Shown: positions 50,648 through 60,285, counted from the first letter of the stretch. The stretch is DNA of 64,000 nucleotides from Stagnimonas sp965279705 (GCA_965279705.1 OZ257257.1:2604001-2668000); one strand, 5' to 3'. The notes: generated by a model from the sequence alone, not told the origin. Program-made: numbers and translations.

Positions 50648-51714
50648 GGGGTACGGCTCCGCAATGCAGCGAGGCGCGCTTCGGCCTCGTTGACGATGGT
50701 CTGGATCAGCTCTACGACGCTGGGCAGCGACTGGATGTTGGCGGCGACCTGGCCGGAGGGCAGCACGCCCTCGTCAGGCTTGCCCTCCACCATCGCGCGC
50801 TGGATCAGCACCGGCGCATTGGCGGCCATCATGGTTTGGATTGCGCCGTCGCCTTCGCGTAGTGCCGCGAAGAAAGTCTTGGCCATATGCCCCACCGACA
50901 TGCCGGTGTGCGCCCGCCAGGCCCAGGCGCTGGAGAGTGCGACGAACAGGCGGCGCAGCAACCCGCCGCTTTCGAGCCGAAGCAGGAATGGGTTATCAAT
51001 CATGCGCTGCGGCATGCCATCGACTGCGGTGGAGGCGCGAATCTGCGAAGCCTCTTTCACCGCCACATATTTCTTCAGCGTCTCGGCCGGCACCGGCGAG
51101 TCGCTGGTCATCAAAAAGCGCGTGCCCATGGCGATGCCACTAGCCCCAAACGCGAGCGCACCCGCGAGCCCACGACCGTTGTAGAAGCCACCCGCCGCAA
51201 CCACCGGAACCTTCACCGCATCGAGCACCTGCGGCAGCAGCAGCGTGGTCGGCACGCTGCCGGTGTGGCCGCCGCCTTCGCCGCCCTGCACGGTGATGAT
51301 GTCGGCGCCGAGTTCGACTGCCTTTTGCGCGTGCTTGAGCGCGCCAACCGTGGGCATGCACAGCACGCCAGCATCCTTGAAGCGTTTGATGATCGCGGCA
51401 CTGGGCCCACGGCCATAGCTCACCGCGCGCATGCGGTCGGCGTTCTGCAACACCAGCTCGATCACCTCGTTGGCGTTGGGCTGGAACATGTGGAAGTTCA
51501 CGCCGAAGTTCGCCGTAGTCGCGGCGCGCACGGCGGCGATCTCGCTCTTCAGCAACTCGGTGGACATCGTGGCGGCGGCGAGAAAGCCGAAGCCGCCGGC
51601 GTTCGAGGTCGCCGTCACCAGCTTGCTGTCGGCCACCCAGCCCATCGCGGTCTGCACGATGGGGTAGCGGCAGCCCAGCTTGTCGCAGAGCACGGTATGC
51701 AGCGCAGTGCTCAT
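50644..51714 (-). CDS. ipdC: IpdC-like flavoprotein (nitronate-monooxygenase fold)
   Basis: The 356-residue FMN-dependent protein has PIVQTAMGWVADSKLVTATS, VQGGEGGGHTGSVPTTLLLP, AAGGFYNGRGLAGALAFGA and GTRFLMTSDS. These match IpdC (Rv3553), a KstR2-regulon enzyme needed for steroid C/D-ring breakdown; nitronate monooxygenase alone would be a less likely function. It overlaps the upstream crotonase gene and the downstream echA20 by 4 bases each. Confidence 0.93.
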   Translation of the reverse strand: MSTALHTVLCDKLGCRYPIVQTAMGWVADSKLVTATSNAGGFGFLAAATMSTELLKSEIAAVRAATTANFGVNFHMFQPNANEVIELVLQNADRMRAVSYGRGPSAAIIKRFKDAGVLCMPTVGALKHAQKAVELGADIITVQGGEGGGHTGSVPTTLLLPQVLDAVKVPVVAAGGFYNGRGLAGALAFGASGIAMGTRFLMTSDSPVPAETLKKYVAVKEASQIRASTAVDGMPQRMIDNPFLLRLESGGLLRRLFVALSSAWAWRAHTGMSVGHMAKTFFAALREGDGAIQTMMAANAPVLIQRAMVEGKPDEGVLPSGQVAANIQSLPSVVELIQTIVNEAEARLAALRSRTP

Positions 51715-52601
51715 TCCGCTTGCTTCTTGTTGGCGGCAGCCATGCTCTTGGCATCCTGCCCACCCAGGCTGTTGCCGTTGACGAGATCGCTCTGCGCGTG
51801 GGCGAAGTGGTGCATGTGGAACACCGCATCCATCGCCGTGCGCTTGCCGCGCAATTCTTCAACGTGATTGATCGCCTGCTTGGTGAGCCACAAACCGAGC
51901 CTGCCTTTTTCAGCGAGATTCGCCGCCATCTTTGCGGCCTCATCATCAAGCTGTTCGCGCGGCACGATGCGGTTGACCATGCCGAAGTTGTAGGCGCGCG
52001 CGGCGGGCATGCGCTCGCCGAGCATGAGGAACTCCTTGGCGACACGCGGCGGCAGCTCGAAGGCATGCGCGAAGTATTCGACGCCAGGAATGCCCATGCG
52101 CTGCACCGGGTCCTGGAAGAACGCGTCCTCGCTGGCGATGATCAGATCGCAGACCCAGGCCAGCATCAGTCCGCCCGCGATGCAGCCACCCTGCACCACC
52201 GCGATGGTCGGCTTGGTGATGTCGCGCCAGCGGCGGCACATGCCCAGATACACCTCTTGCTCGCGGGTGTAGAGCAGCTCGGCACCCGGTTTGTTGGTGT
52301 GGTCTGGCAGCAAGTGCTTGCGCTCGAAAGTCTTGTGCAGATCGCGGCCCGGCGTGCCGATGTCGTGCCCGGCGGAGAAATGCTTGCCCGCGCCCTTGAG
52401 CACGATCACCTTCACCGCATCGTCGCTCACCGCGCGCGCGAAGGCTGAGTCGAGCGCATAGGTCATCTGCGAGTTCTGGGCGTTGTTGAAGCTGGGGCGA
52501 TTCATCGTCACCCAGGCCACGCTGTCTTTCACTTCATAGAGAACCGGCTCTTCGGTCTCGTAGGTGATGTCGACTTTCTTCGGCTCGACTAGATCGCTCA
52601 C
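51711..52601 (-). CDS. Enoyl-CoA hydratase/isomerase family protein
   Basis: The 296-residue crotonase-like protein has WVTMNRPSFNNAQNSQM, GKHFSAGHDIGTPG and IAVVQGGCIAGGLMLAWVCD, and a long C-terminal tail. The start is a GTG at 52601 that overlaps the ipdB stop (GTGA). It sits between ipdB and ipdC and is not EchA20, which is the next crotonase at 49880. It probably hydrates or isomerises another enoyl-CoA of the pathway. The exact reaction is not clear from sequence. Confidence 0.88.
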   Translation of the reverse strand: MSDLVEPKKVDITYETEEPVLYEVKDSVAWVTMNRPSFNNAQNSQMTYALDSAFARAVSDDAVKVIVLKGAGKHFSAGHDIGTPGRDLHKTFERKHLLPDHTNKPGAELLYTREQEVYLGMCRRWRDITKPTIAVVQGGCIAGGLMLAWVCDLIIASEDAFFQDPVQRMGIPGVEYFAHAFELPPRVAKEFLMLGERMPAARAYNFGMVNRIVPREQLDDEAAKMAANLAEKGRLGLWLTKQAINHVEELRGKRTAMDAVFHMHHFAHAQSDLVNGNSLGGQDAKSMAAANKKQAE

Positions 52602-53392
52602 GCGCGTGCTCCCACGGCGGGCGGATCGTTCTTCAGAACCGCGCCGCGCATGTTGTGCGGATCGAGCTTGCGGATGATGGCCAGCTGCTCGTCGGTGGGC
52701 AGCGGCGTTTCGCCCATGCCCGGCGCTTGCAACAGCGGGAAGCCCGTCGCCGCCTGCACCTGCTCGAAGCTCACACCGGGGTGCAGTGAGTTCACGCGAA
52801 TCGCATGATCCGGCCCGCCGAAATCCAGCACGCAAAGGTCGGTGACGATCAGGCGCAAGTCCATGTAATCGGCCTTCATACCGGGCAGCCAACGCTCGGG
52901 CTTGTAGCCGACGCCACTGACCATATCGACCTCACCCGCCACGAACACGCGCGGCCCGTGGTTGGGCACGAAGAAGCTGTTGGGATGGCAGATGCTATTG
53001 CCGGGCAGGCCGCGCACACCGAGCACGGCGGACTTGGGCTTGCGGTAATCAGGGCCAACGGCGGAGAGATTGGTCTGACCCCAGCGGTCGATCTGGGTCG
53101 GGCCAATCATGGCGTGGCGCTTGCCGCCCCAGACGCAGTCGAACACGCGCTCAAAGCCGAGATAGCCTTCGTACTTGGGCACGTAATCGCCGAGCGGGCC
53201 GAGCGGCACCGGTTCGCTGACCAGATAGGCCTCGCTGTTGGTCATCAGCAATTCGGGCGAGTGCGTCATCTTCGCCAGCGAAGCGCCGAGGCGCGGGATG
53301 GTGGTGATGCCGGAGGCGAGCAGTTCGCCGTTGTCGCGCCAGGCTTCGCTGGCAGCGACGATCATCAGTTCTGCGAGAGTTGCAGTAGTCAT
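52598..53392 (-). CDS. ipdB: IpdB-like CoA-transferase-family subunit (ring hydrolase)
   Basis: The 264-residue protein resembles IpdB (Rv3552): GKRHAMIGPTQIDRWGQTNL, VRGLPGNSICHPNSFFV, FDFGGPDHAIRVNSLHPG and the end LDPHNMRGAVLKND. IpdAB is a CoA-transferase-like enzyme that opens ring C of COCHEA-CoA by hydrolysis without transferring CoA. The gene is coupled to the crotonase gene (4-base overlap) and lies 2 bases after ipdA. Confidence 0.94.
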   Translation of the reverse strand: MTTATLAELMIVAASEAWRDNGELLASGITTIPRLGASLAKMTHSPELLMTNSEAYLVSEPVPLGPLGDYVPKYEGYLGFERVFDCVWGGKRHAMIGPTQIDRWGQTNLSAVGPDYRKPKSAVLGVRGLPGNSICHPNSFFVPNHGPRVFVAGEVDMVSGVGYKPERWLPGMKADYMDLRLIVTDLCVLDFGGPDHAIRVNSLHPGVSFEQVQAATGFPLLQAPGMGETPLPTDEQLAIIRKLDPHNMRGAVLKNDPPAVGARA

Positions 53393-53394
53393 TG

Positions 53395-54276
53395 TCAGAA
53401 TACCGGCAGCTTGAGCTTGGCGAGGCGCTCGGCGCCGCCAATCTGGGTTTGATAGGCGGCTTCGCCGAAGCTCACGAACTCGTCCACGTATTTCTGCCAG
53501 CCACCCTCTTCGGTGGCCGAGGCGTTGTAGCGCTTCAGGTGCTCCATGTCCCAGCCGTAATCGGGCCCGAACAGGGTTGGGTGCGCGCCACCTGTTGCAT
53601 GGACGACGCTGTGCACGAGGTAGCGCTCGAAGGGATTGAGCTTCGCCGTCGCAGCGTCGAGTGCCAGCTTCTCGTGCAGCACTTCAGTGCTGACGATCAC
53701 ATGGTCGGCCGCGCGGGCGTAGAGATGATCAAAGAAGGTGTCGTGGCCGCGCAGCAGGGTGTTGCCGAGCTTGTCGCTTTCGTTGACGTGGATCAGCGCG
53801 GCATCGAGCTTGAGCGCCGGCATGGCGACATAGACCTCGCCATCAGCATAGGGCGAGGTGATGGTCTTGAGGTTCGGATTCTTCGCCAGCACATCGGTGG
53901 CAAGGCCCACGCGCGTGGGCAGGAATGACATGCGCATGCCGGCCGCGCGCAAGCCCCACTCGAACATGCCCTCGTCGTATTCCTCGACTTCAATCGCACC
54001 GCTTTCGCGCGCCTTGCGGTAGTAGGGCTCTAGCGGGATCGCGTCCATGGTGACGAAGGCAAAAATGAGCTTCTTCACCTTGCCCGCGGCGCAGAGCATG
54101 CCTACGTCAGGCCCGCCGTAGGAGACGACGGTGAGGTCTTTCAACGGCGAGCGAAGAATCTCGCGCACCAGCGCCATCGGCTTGCGCCGCGGGCCCCAGC
54201 CGCCGATGCCGATGGTCATGCCATCGCGCAGATTCGCAATCGCGTCGGCTGCGGTCTTCTGCTTGTTCAGCGCCAT
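53395..54276 (-). CDS. ipdA: IpdA-like CoA-transferase-family subunit (ring hydrolase)
   Basis: The 293-residue protein has NLRDGMTIGIGGWGPRRKPM, SYGGPDVGMLCAAGKVKK and YDEGMFEWG with E102. This Glu matches the likely catalytic residue reported for IpdA (about 105 in Rhodococcus). The alpha subunit completes the ring hydrolase with IpdB. The ATG at 54276 overlaps the dioxygenase stop (TAATG); a longer frame was not supported. Conserved gene order with ipdB, ipdC and echA20 makes the assignment strong. Confidence 0.94.
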   Translation of the reverse strand: MALNKQKTAADAIANLRDGMTIGIGGWGPRRKPMALVREILRSPLKDLTVVSYGGPDVGMLCAAGKVKKLIFAFVTMDAIPLEPYYRKARESGAIEVEEYDEGMFEWGLRAAGMRMSFLPTRVGLATDVLAKNPNLKTITSPYADGEVYVAMPALKLDAALIHVNESDKLGNTLLRGHDTFFDHLYARAADHVIVSTEVLHEKLALDAATAKLNPFERYLVHSVVHATGGAHPTLFGPDYGWDMEHLKRYNASATEEGGWQKYVDEFVSFGEAAYQTQIGGAERLAKLKLPVF

Positions 54277-55178
54277 TAGCGGAAGCCCACCGAAAAATCG
54301 TGGCCCCAGATTGAGACCTGTTTCGTATACGTGGTTTCCCACACACCCGGCTCGACGCTGATGCCGCCCCAGCCGTATTCGAGCGGGAAGTTGCCCGGCG
54401 TCATCATGTAGAACGAGGTCATCTTGTCGTTCTCGTGCTGGCCCAAAGTCGCCATCAGCTTCACGCCGGCTTTGTCGCGGCGCAGTTCGCCGCGATCAAC
54501 CTCGTCCTTCTCGTTGACCTCAACCATCACGTGCACACAGCCGGAAGGCGAAGGCATCTCGGCCAGCGCCAGACTGTGATGACGGCCTGCACCGGCGTGC
54601 AGGAAGTAGATGCGGATGACCGGCGCATCCGGGCCCATCTGGAAGTTGAAGACGTCGGAGAGACCGAAGCCCAATACCTCCTGGAAGAACTTCAGCGTCG
54701 CGTCGAAGTTGAGCGCGGGCAGCACCGTGTGACCCATGCCTTGCGTGCCGGTTTTGAAGCCCGCGACGCCAATCGGCGAGGCGAATTTGGATTCGCCGCC
54801 CGTGTAGCCCACGGTCAGCTCGTGGTGGTTGCCGGAGGGATCGGTGAACGTCACCAGATCACTGACGCAGCGCGCGGCCTTCACGGCAGCGCTACCCGCT
54901 TGCACCTGCACGCCGGCCTTTTCGATGGCGGCGACGGCGGCAGCGAAGTCGGCGGCATTCGCCACTTCCCAGCCCGACGCGGCATAGCGATTCTCATCCC
55001 CCTTGACCACCGCCATGCGGAAGCGACGCTCGTCGAGCCGCACATAAAGACCGCCGTCCGGCGCGTTGACAGTGGCAGCACCCAGCACCTGCTCGGCATA
55101 GGTTTTCCACGCCGCCACGTCGGTCGCCTCAGTGACTATGTAGGCCAGCGACTGGATCAGCGGTTTCTGTTGACTCAT
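54276..55178 (-). CDS. Type I extradiol dioxygenase, HsaC/TesB-like
   Basis: The 300-residue protein has two glyoxalase-fold halves. Metal ligands are visible as H150 in GMGHTVLPA, H200/H201 in GRHHSLAL and E267 in PLEYGWG, with H248 in GQHEND near the active site. This is the pattern of enzymes that cleave catechols such as 3,4-DHSA of steroid A-ring breakdown (TesB, HsaC) or 2,3-dihydroxybiphenyl. ATG at 55178 follows ggaagagac. It heads the leftward steroid operon and lies next to ipdA, which supports a steroid substrate. Confidence 0.9.
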   Translation of the reverse strand: MSQQKPLIQSLAYIVTEATDVAAWKTYAEQVLGAATVNAPDGGLYVRLDERRFRMAVVKGDENRYAASGWEVANAADFAAAVAAIEKAGVQVQAGSAAVKAARCVSDLVTFTDPSGNHHELTVGYTGGESKFASPIGVAGFKTGTQGMGHTVLPALNFDATLKFFQEVLGFGLSDVFNFQMGPDAPVIRIYFLHAGAGRHHSLALAEMPSPSGCVHVMVEVNEKDEVDRGELRRDKAGVKLMATLGQHENDKMTSFYMMTPGNFPLEYGWGGISVEPGVWETTYTKQVSIWGHDFSVGFR

Positions 55179-55347
55179 CAAGTCTCTTCCGGGGTGGTGT
55201 GAATGACCAGAATTATCGGCAGAACGGGCTGCAAGAGCTTCATCCGTTTTGGTGAGGGCCAATTTCGAGAAGGCCTTCGCATATAGGTCGTCTCATTGGA
55301 CGAAGCTGGTATCGCGCCGATGCAAATAATGCAGGGCACTCACAAAC
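55179..55347. promoter_or_regulatory. Divergent promoter region between the two steroid operons
   Basis: The 169 bases separate the starts of the dioxygenase gene and the KstD-like gene and must hold both promoters. Three symmetric motifs are visible: a palindrome gaaggccttc at 55269-55278, an inverted repeat tcgtc-N6-gacga at 55288-55303, and tgca-N5-tgca at 55321-55333. Any could be an operator for a TetR-type regulator; none is known to be bound. I found no clear sigma-70 spacing. Confidence 0.45.
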
Positions 55348-57021
55348 ATGCGCTCACCCGCTCGGCCGCAGATGCCCCATCAAGCCCTTGTCGTCTCCTC
55401 AGTCGAGTCACCGCTTGCGGTCGATGCGGCCAGTGCGGTGTGGGATCAGCACTGCGATGTGCTGGTGGTGGGCTTTGGCGCGGCAGGCGCAGCAGCAGCA
55501 ATCACTGCGCGCGAAACCGGTGCCAAGGTGCTGGTGGCCGAGCGTTTCGAGGGCGGCGGTGCCACGGCCATGAGCGGCGGCGTGGTGTATGCCGGTGGCG
55601 GCACGCGGCAGCAGAAGGCAGCAGGCTACGACGACACGCCGGAGGCGATGTTCAACTACCTGCGCATGGAAACCGGCGAGGCGGTGAGCGAGGCCACGCT
55701 GCGCCGCTTCTGCAAGGACAGCGTTGGCCTGATCGAGTGGCTGGAATCGCTCGGGGCGAACTTCGACTCCAGCGCGCCACCGCCAAAAACCTCCTACCCC
55801 AAGGACGGCATCTACCTCTATTACTCCGGCAACGAGGGCGTGAAGGAATACGCCGCCGTCGCCAAGCCCGCGCCGCGCGGCCATCGCACACGCGGCAGCT
55901 GGCTGTCGGGCAAGGCGCTGTATGAGTTTTTGAAAGCACGCGTGCTAGCGCTGGGCGTGCCGCTGCTAATGCAGAGCAGCGCGCGCCGCCTCATCACCGA
56001 TGCCGCGAGCGGCGCGGTGCTGGGCGCGGAGATCTGGCAGCTGCCGTCGGGCTCGGCCGCAGCACAGCAACACCTGAAGTGGATGCGCCGTGCCGAGAAG
56101 GTGCACAACATCGCCCCCAAATGGGCCGATAGCCTGCGCGCCAAGGCTGCCGCACTGGAAGCCGCCGAGGCCAAGCCCCTGCGCATCCGTGCCACGCGCG
56201 GCGTGGTGCTGTCTACCGGCGGGTTCATCTTCAACCGCGAGATGGTGACGCAGAACGCGCCCAAGTACTTGCAGACCATGCGACTCGGCGCGACCGGGTG
56301 CGATGGCAGCGGCATTCGCCTGGGCGCGTCCGTTGGCGGCAGCACCGCGCGCATGGACAAGGTCTCGGCCTGGCGTTTCATCAATCCGCCCGAGAACTGG
56401 CCGCGCGGTGCCGTCATCAACGACCAGGGCCAGCGCTTCTGCAACGAGCAGGTCTATGGCGCCAAGCTGGGCGTGGAAATGTGCGAGCACCATCGTGGCC
56501 GTGCCTGGCTGCTGCTGGACAAGAAACTGCGCGCTGCCGCGATCAAGGAGGCCCTGTTCGGCGGCCTGTGGTTTTTCCAGAGCGTGCCGGCGTTCTTCCT
56601 CATGCTGTTTGCAGTACGCGCCAAGACGATCGAACAGCTGGCGGCGAAGTTGAACGTACCCGCCGCTGCCTTGCGCCAGACCGTCGACATCTACAACGCC
56701 GGTGCCGCCAGCAACAGCGATGCGCTCGGCAAGAGCCAGAACATGCTGGCGGTGCTGAACGAAGGCCCTTACTTCGCACTCAACATTTCTGCCGACAGCA
56801 AGACCTTCCCCTGCCCCGCCATCACGCTTGGTGGCCTGCGGGTGAACGAGGAAAGCGGCGGCGTGTTGGCTGACAACGGCGCTGTCATCCCCGGCCTGTA
56901 CGCCGCGGGTCGCGCGGCTGTTGGCATTGCGTCAAATGGCTATGTCAGCGGCCTGTCGATTGCCGACTGCCTGTGGTCGGGCCGTCGCGCGGGCCAGCAG
57001 GCGGCTGGTCGCGTCGCTTAA
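55348..57021 (+). CDS. FAD-dependent 3-ketosteroid dehydrogenase-like flavoprotein
   Basis: The 557-residue protein belongs to the fumarate-reductase/KstD family. The N-terminal FAD loop is VLVVGFGAAGAAAAI (about 33-47), with GGGATAMSGG next, then VVLSTGGFIFN and the C-terminal GLYAAGRAAVGIASNGYVSG. The NGYVSG Tyr-x-x-Gly resembles the active-site tyrosine and glycine of KstD, but the rest differs. It probably inserts a double bond into ring A or another steroid ring. It opens the rightward operon, just before a hydroxysteroid-dehydrogenase-like gene. A Delta1- or Delta4-dehydrogenase cannot be separated here. Confidence 0.85.
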   Translation: MRSPARPQMPHQALVVSSVESPLAVDAASAVWDQHCDVLVVGFGAAGAAAAITARETGAKVLVAERFEGGGATAMSGGVVYAGGGTRQQKAAGYDDTPEAMFNYLRMETGEAVSEATLRRFCKDSVGLIEWLESLGANFDSSAPPPKTSYPKDGIYLYYSGNEGVKEYAAVAKPAPRGHRTRGSWLSGKALYEFLKARVLALGVPLLMQSSARRLITDAASGAVLGAEIWQLPSGSAAAQQHLKWMRRAEKVHNIAPKWADSLRAKAAALEAAEAKPLRIRATRGVVLSTGGFIFNREMVTQNAPKYLQTMRLGATGCDGSGIRLGASVGGSTARMDKVSAWRFINPPENWPRGAVINDQGQRFCNEQVYGAKLGVEMCEHHRGRAWLLLDKKLRAAAIKEALFGGLWFFQSVPAFFLMLFAVRAKTIEQLAAKLNVPAAALRQTVDIYNAGAASNSDALGKSQNMLAVLNEGPYFALNISADSKTFPCPAITLGGLRVNEESGGVLADNGAVIPGLYAAGRAAVGIASNGYVSGLSIADCLWSGRRAGQQAAGRVA

Positions 57022-57058
57022 CAAACAAATAAACACACCAATAACGAGGAGAGCTGCG

Positions 57059-57835
57059 ATGGGACGCGTTCAAGACAAGGTTGCAATCATCACCGGTGCG
57101 GCAAGCGGCGTGGGCAAGGCCGATGCCGAACTGTTCGCCCGCGAAGGCGCGCATGTAGTGCTGACCGATCTCAACGAAGCCGATGGCATCAAGGCCGCCG
57201 AGGCGATCAAAGCGAGCGGCGGCTCGGCAGTGTTCATCAAGCACGACATCGCGGATGAGGCGAGCTGGACGGAGGTGATGGAGAAGACAGAGGCGCAGTT
57301 CGGCGGGCTCGACATTCTCGTCAACAACGCCGCCATCCTCATCCCCGGCACCATCGAAGACACCAGCCTGGAGACCTGGCAGAAAATCCAGCGCGTCAAT
57401 TCCGACGGCTATTTTCTCGGCTGCAAGCTCGGCTATGCGGCGATGAAAAAGCGCGGCGGTGGTTCCATCGTCAACATGTCGTCCATGGCTGCGATCGGCG
57501 GCGTCTCGTCGTTCTGCGCCTACTCGGCCTCGAAGGGTGCGGTAGCCGCCATGACCCGTTCGATTGCGGCCCACAGCCGCTATCAGCACATCCCTATCCG
57601 CTGCAATTCGATTCACCCCGACGGCATCAAGACGCCGATGGTATTCAACCTGCCGCGCGACCCCAAGAAAACGCCGACGGTGCGCGATGGCAACGACCCC
57701 AAGCGGCTGATGGCGCGCTTTTGCGAGCCCACCGATATCGCCAATCTGGTGCTGTTCCTCGCCTCGGACGAGTCGCGCTTTATCAACGGTGCCGAATACC
57801 GCATTGATAATGGCTATTTGCAGTGGGCCGACTAA
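57059..57835 (+). CDS. SDR, 3beta/17beta-hydroxysteroid dehydrogenase-like
   Basis: The 258-residue SDR starts at the ATG at 57059 after GAGGAG. It has TGAASGVG, NNAAILIPG, YSASK and RCNSIHPDGIKTPMV, the last very close to RVNSIHPDGIYTPMM of the Comamonas 3beta/17beta-hydroxysteroid dehydrogenase. It would oxidise hydroxyl groups of the steroid nucleus with NAD(P). It lies 37 bases after the KstD-like gene and 19 bases before fadD3. Confidence 0.9.
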   Translation: MGRVQDKVAIITGAASGVGKADAELFAREGAHVVLTDLNEADGIKAAEAIKASGGSAVFIKHDIADEASWTEVMEKTEAQFGGLDILVNNAAILIPGTIEDTSLETWQKIQRVNSDGYFLGCKLGYAAMKKRGGGSIVNMSSMAAIGGVSSFCAYSASKGAVAAMTRSIAAHSRYQHIPIRCNSIHPDGIKTPMVFNLPRDPKKTPTVRDGNDPKRLMARFCEPTDIANLVLFLASDESRFINGAEYRIDNGYLQWAD

Positions 57836-57854
57836 TCGCGCTGGAACTAGTCTG

Positions 57855-59402
57855 ATGACTCTGACGCTGCCACAAGCCTTTGCAAATTCGGTCGCGCAGT
57901 TTGCAGATCGTCCCGCGCTCATCGGCGAGGACGGTCGAACACTCAGCTACACCGAACTCGATGCGCAGCGTCTCGTTGCTGCGCGCGCGCTACTCACGCT
58001 CGGCGTGCAGCCGCAGGATCGCGTCGCACTGTGGGCGCAGAACTGCAGCGAGTGGGTGATCGCCGCGCTCGCCGTGCAGAGCATCGGTGCGGTGCTGGTT
58101 CCCATCAACACGCGCATGCGCGGGCAGGAAGTCGCCTTCGTTTTGCAGCGCAGCCAGGCCAAGGTGCTGTTCACCTGCGGGCGCTTTCTCGACCAGTACT
58201 TCCCCGCGCAACTCGCCGCGCATCGGCCAGCGAGCCTTGAGCATCTCATCGTGCTGCGCGATGCGCAGGATGATGATGTGACCTGGCAGGATTTTCTGGC
58301 CCACGCCGAAAACGGCAGCGCGGACGAAGTGCAGCGGCGCTCGGCCGCGACCCAGCCCAGCGACCTGATGGACATCATGTTCACCAGCGGCACCACCGGC
58401 CAGCCCAAGGGCGTGATGAGCGCGCATGGGCAGAACCTGCGCGTGAGCCACGAGTGGGGCAAGCGCGTGGAGCTGGTGCCGGAAGACCGCTACCTCGTGG
58501 TCAATCCCTTCTTCCACGCCTTTGGCTACAAGGCAGGCTGGCTCACCGCACTCTTGTATGGCTGCGCAATTCTGCCGCACGCGGTGTTCGACGCCGCCGC
58601 GGTGATGCGCCGCATCGCGGCCGACAAAATCACCGTGCTGCCCGGACCGCCGACGCTGTTCATCAGCCTGCTCAACTCACCTGAGCGCGCCACCACGGAC
58701 TTGAGCACCTTGCGCGCGACCATGACGGGGGCTGCCACCGTCGCGCCCTCGCTGGTCGAGCAGATGCGCAGCGATCTCGGCTTCAAGGTTTTGCTCACCG
58801 GCTACGGGCTCACCGAGGCGAGCGGCATGGTGTCGTTCTGCCACTCGACTGATGATGCCGAGACCGTGGCGAAAACCTGCGGCAAGCCGATCCCCGATAC
58901 CGAAGTGAAGTGCATCGACGAAGACGGCAATACGGTCGCTTTTGGTGTCGCGGGCGAGTTGCTGGTGCGCGGCTACAACGTGATGCAGGGTTATCTCGAT
59001 GACCCTAAGGCAACCGCCGAGGCGATCAACGCCGAGGGCTGGCTGCACACAGGCGATGTGGCGGTGATCGACGAGCGTGGCTACATCCGCATCACCGATC
59101 GGCTCAAGGACATGTACATCACCGGCGGCTTCAACTGCTATCCGGCCGAGATCGAGCGGATGATGTCGGCGCATCCGGCCATCGCACAGGTGGCGGTGAT
59201 TGGCGTGCCCTGCGAGCGTCAGGGCGAGGTCGGCAAGGCCTTCGTCACCTTGCGGCCCGGCCAGAGCACGGACGAGAAATCACTCATCGTCTGGTGCCGC
59301 GAGCAAATGGCCAACTACAAGGTGCCGCGCCACATCGCCATCGTCGACACCTTGCCGACCAATGCGTCGGGCAAGGTGATGAAATTTCAGCTGCGGTCAT
59401 AG
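57855..59402 (+). CDS. fadD3: Acyl-CoA synthetase, FadD3-like (HIP-CoA ligase)
   Basis: The 515-residue AMP-forming ligase has FTSGTTGQPKGVM, LTGYGLTEASGM, GWLHTGDVAVIDERGYI and the C-terminal NASGKVMKFQ. Its N-terminus (MTLTLPQAFANSVAQFADRPALI) and the ipd genes nearby point to FadD3, which makes HIP-CoA from the steroid fragment HIP. I start it at 57855, since the upstream ATG would overlap the SDR gene. It supplies the substrate for the leftward operon. Confidence 0.9.
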   Translation: MTLTLPQAFANSVAQFADRPALIGEDGRTLSYTELDAQRLVAARALLTLGVQPQDRVALWAQNCSEWVIAALAVQSIGAVLVPINTRMRGQEVAFVLQRSQAKVLFTCGRFLDQYFPAQLAAHRPASLEHLIVLRDAQDDDVTWQDFLAHAENGSADEVQRRSAATQPSDLMDIMFTSGTTGQPKGVMSAHGQNLRVSHEWGKRVELVPEDRYLVVNPFFHAFGYKAGWLTALLYGCAILPHAVFDAAAVMRRIAADKITVLPGPPTLFISLLNSPERATTDLSTLRATMTGAATVAPSLVEQMRSDLGFKVLLTGYGLTEASGMVSFCHSTDDAETVAKTCGKPIPDTEVKCIDEDGNTVAFGVAGELLVRGYNVMQGYLDDPKATAEAINAEGWLHTGDVAVIDERGYIRITDRLKDMYITGGFNCYPAEIERMMSAHPAIAQVAVIGVPCERQGEVGKAFVTLRPGQSTDEKSLIVWCREQMANYKVPRHIAIVDTLPTNASGKVMKFQLRS

Positions 59403-59421
59403 AACACATCAGGAGTCAGAC

Positions 59422-60285
59422 ATGAGCGGAAATCTCAAGGGCGTGGTCGCCGTCGTCACCGGCGCCTCGCGCGGTGCGGGCAAGGGCATCGCGGTCGCAC
59501 TCGGTGCCGAGGGCGCAACGGTCTACGTCACGGGCCGCACGGTCAACGAAGGCGATGCGCCGCTGCCTGGCACCGTGGCTGGCACGGCAGATGCCGTGAC
59601 CAAGGCCGGCGGTAAGGGCATTGCGGTGGCCTGCGATCACGCCAACGACGCCGACGTGAAGGCGCTGTTCGAACGCGTCGCCAAAGAGCAGGGCAAGCTC
59701 GATATCCTCGTCAACAACGCGACCTTCCTGCACGACGAACTCATCAACAAGGGCGGCTTCTGGGAGAAGCCGCTGGAACTGGTGGACATTCTCGACGTCG
59801 GCCTTCGCTCGGGCTATGTCGCCAGCTGGTATGCCGCACCGCTGATGGTGAAGCAGAAAAACGGCTTGATCGCCTTCACTTCGTCCTTCGGTTCCAGCTG
59901 CTACATGCACGGCCCCGGCTATGGCGCGCAGAAAGTCGGCGTCGACAAGTTCGCCAAGGACATGGCGGTGGACCTGCGTGCGTACAACGTCGCGGCGGTG
60001 TCGATCTGGATGGGCATGCTGCGTACCGACCGTACGCGCCGCGCGATGGACCGCGCCGCCGAGCAGTACGCGGGCTTCTGGGAGATTGCCGAGACGCCGG
60101 AGTTCACTGGCCACATTCTCTCTGCCATCTATCGCGACCCGAAGCGCGCCGAGAAATCCGGGCAGGTCCTCATCGGTGCCGAACTGGCGCTGGAATACGG
60201 CATCAACGACGAAGGCCGTCAGCCGCCTTCGCACCGGCCCATGCTGGGCGCGCCAACACAGGCACACCCGGCGATTGTCGATTGA
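59422..60285 (+). CDS. SDR, DHRS1-like
   Basis: The 287-residue SDR has TGASRGAGKG, NNATFLHD, YGAQK and a long C-terminus (SGQVLIGAELALEYGIND). It looks like the DHRS1-like group. It follows fadD3 by 19 bases, with a weak site aggagtcagac. It overlaps the next SDR start by one base (TGATG). The substrate is unknown; a steroid hydroxyl or keto group is plausible from context. Confidence 0.88.
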   Translation: MSGNLKGVVAVVTGASRGAGKGIAVALGAEGATVYVTGRTVNEGDAPLPGTVAGTADAVTKAGGKGIAVACDHANDADVKALFERVAKEQGKLDILVNNATFLHDELINKGGFWEKPLELVDILDVGLRSGYVASWYAAPLMVKQKNGLIAFTSSFGSSCYMHGPGYGAQKVGVDKFAKDMAVDLRAYNVAAVSIWMGMLRTDRTRRAMDRAAEQYAGFWEIAETPEFTGHILSAIYRDPKRAEKSGQVLIGAELALEYGINDEGRQPPSHRPMLGAPTQAHPAIVD

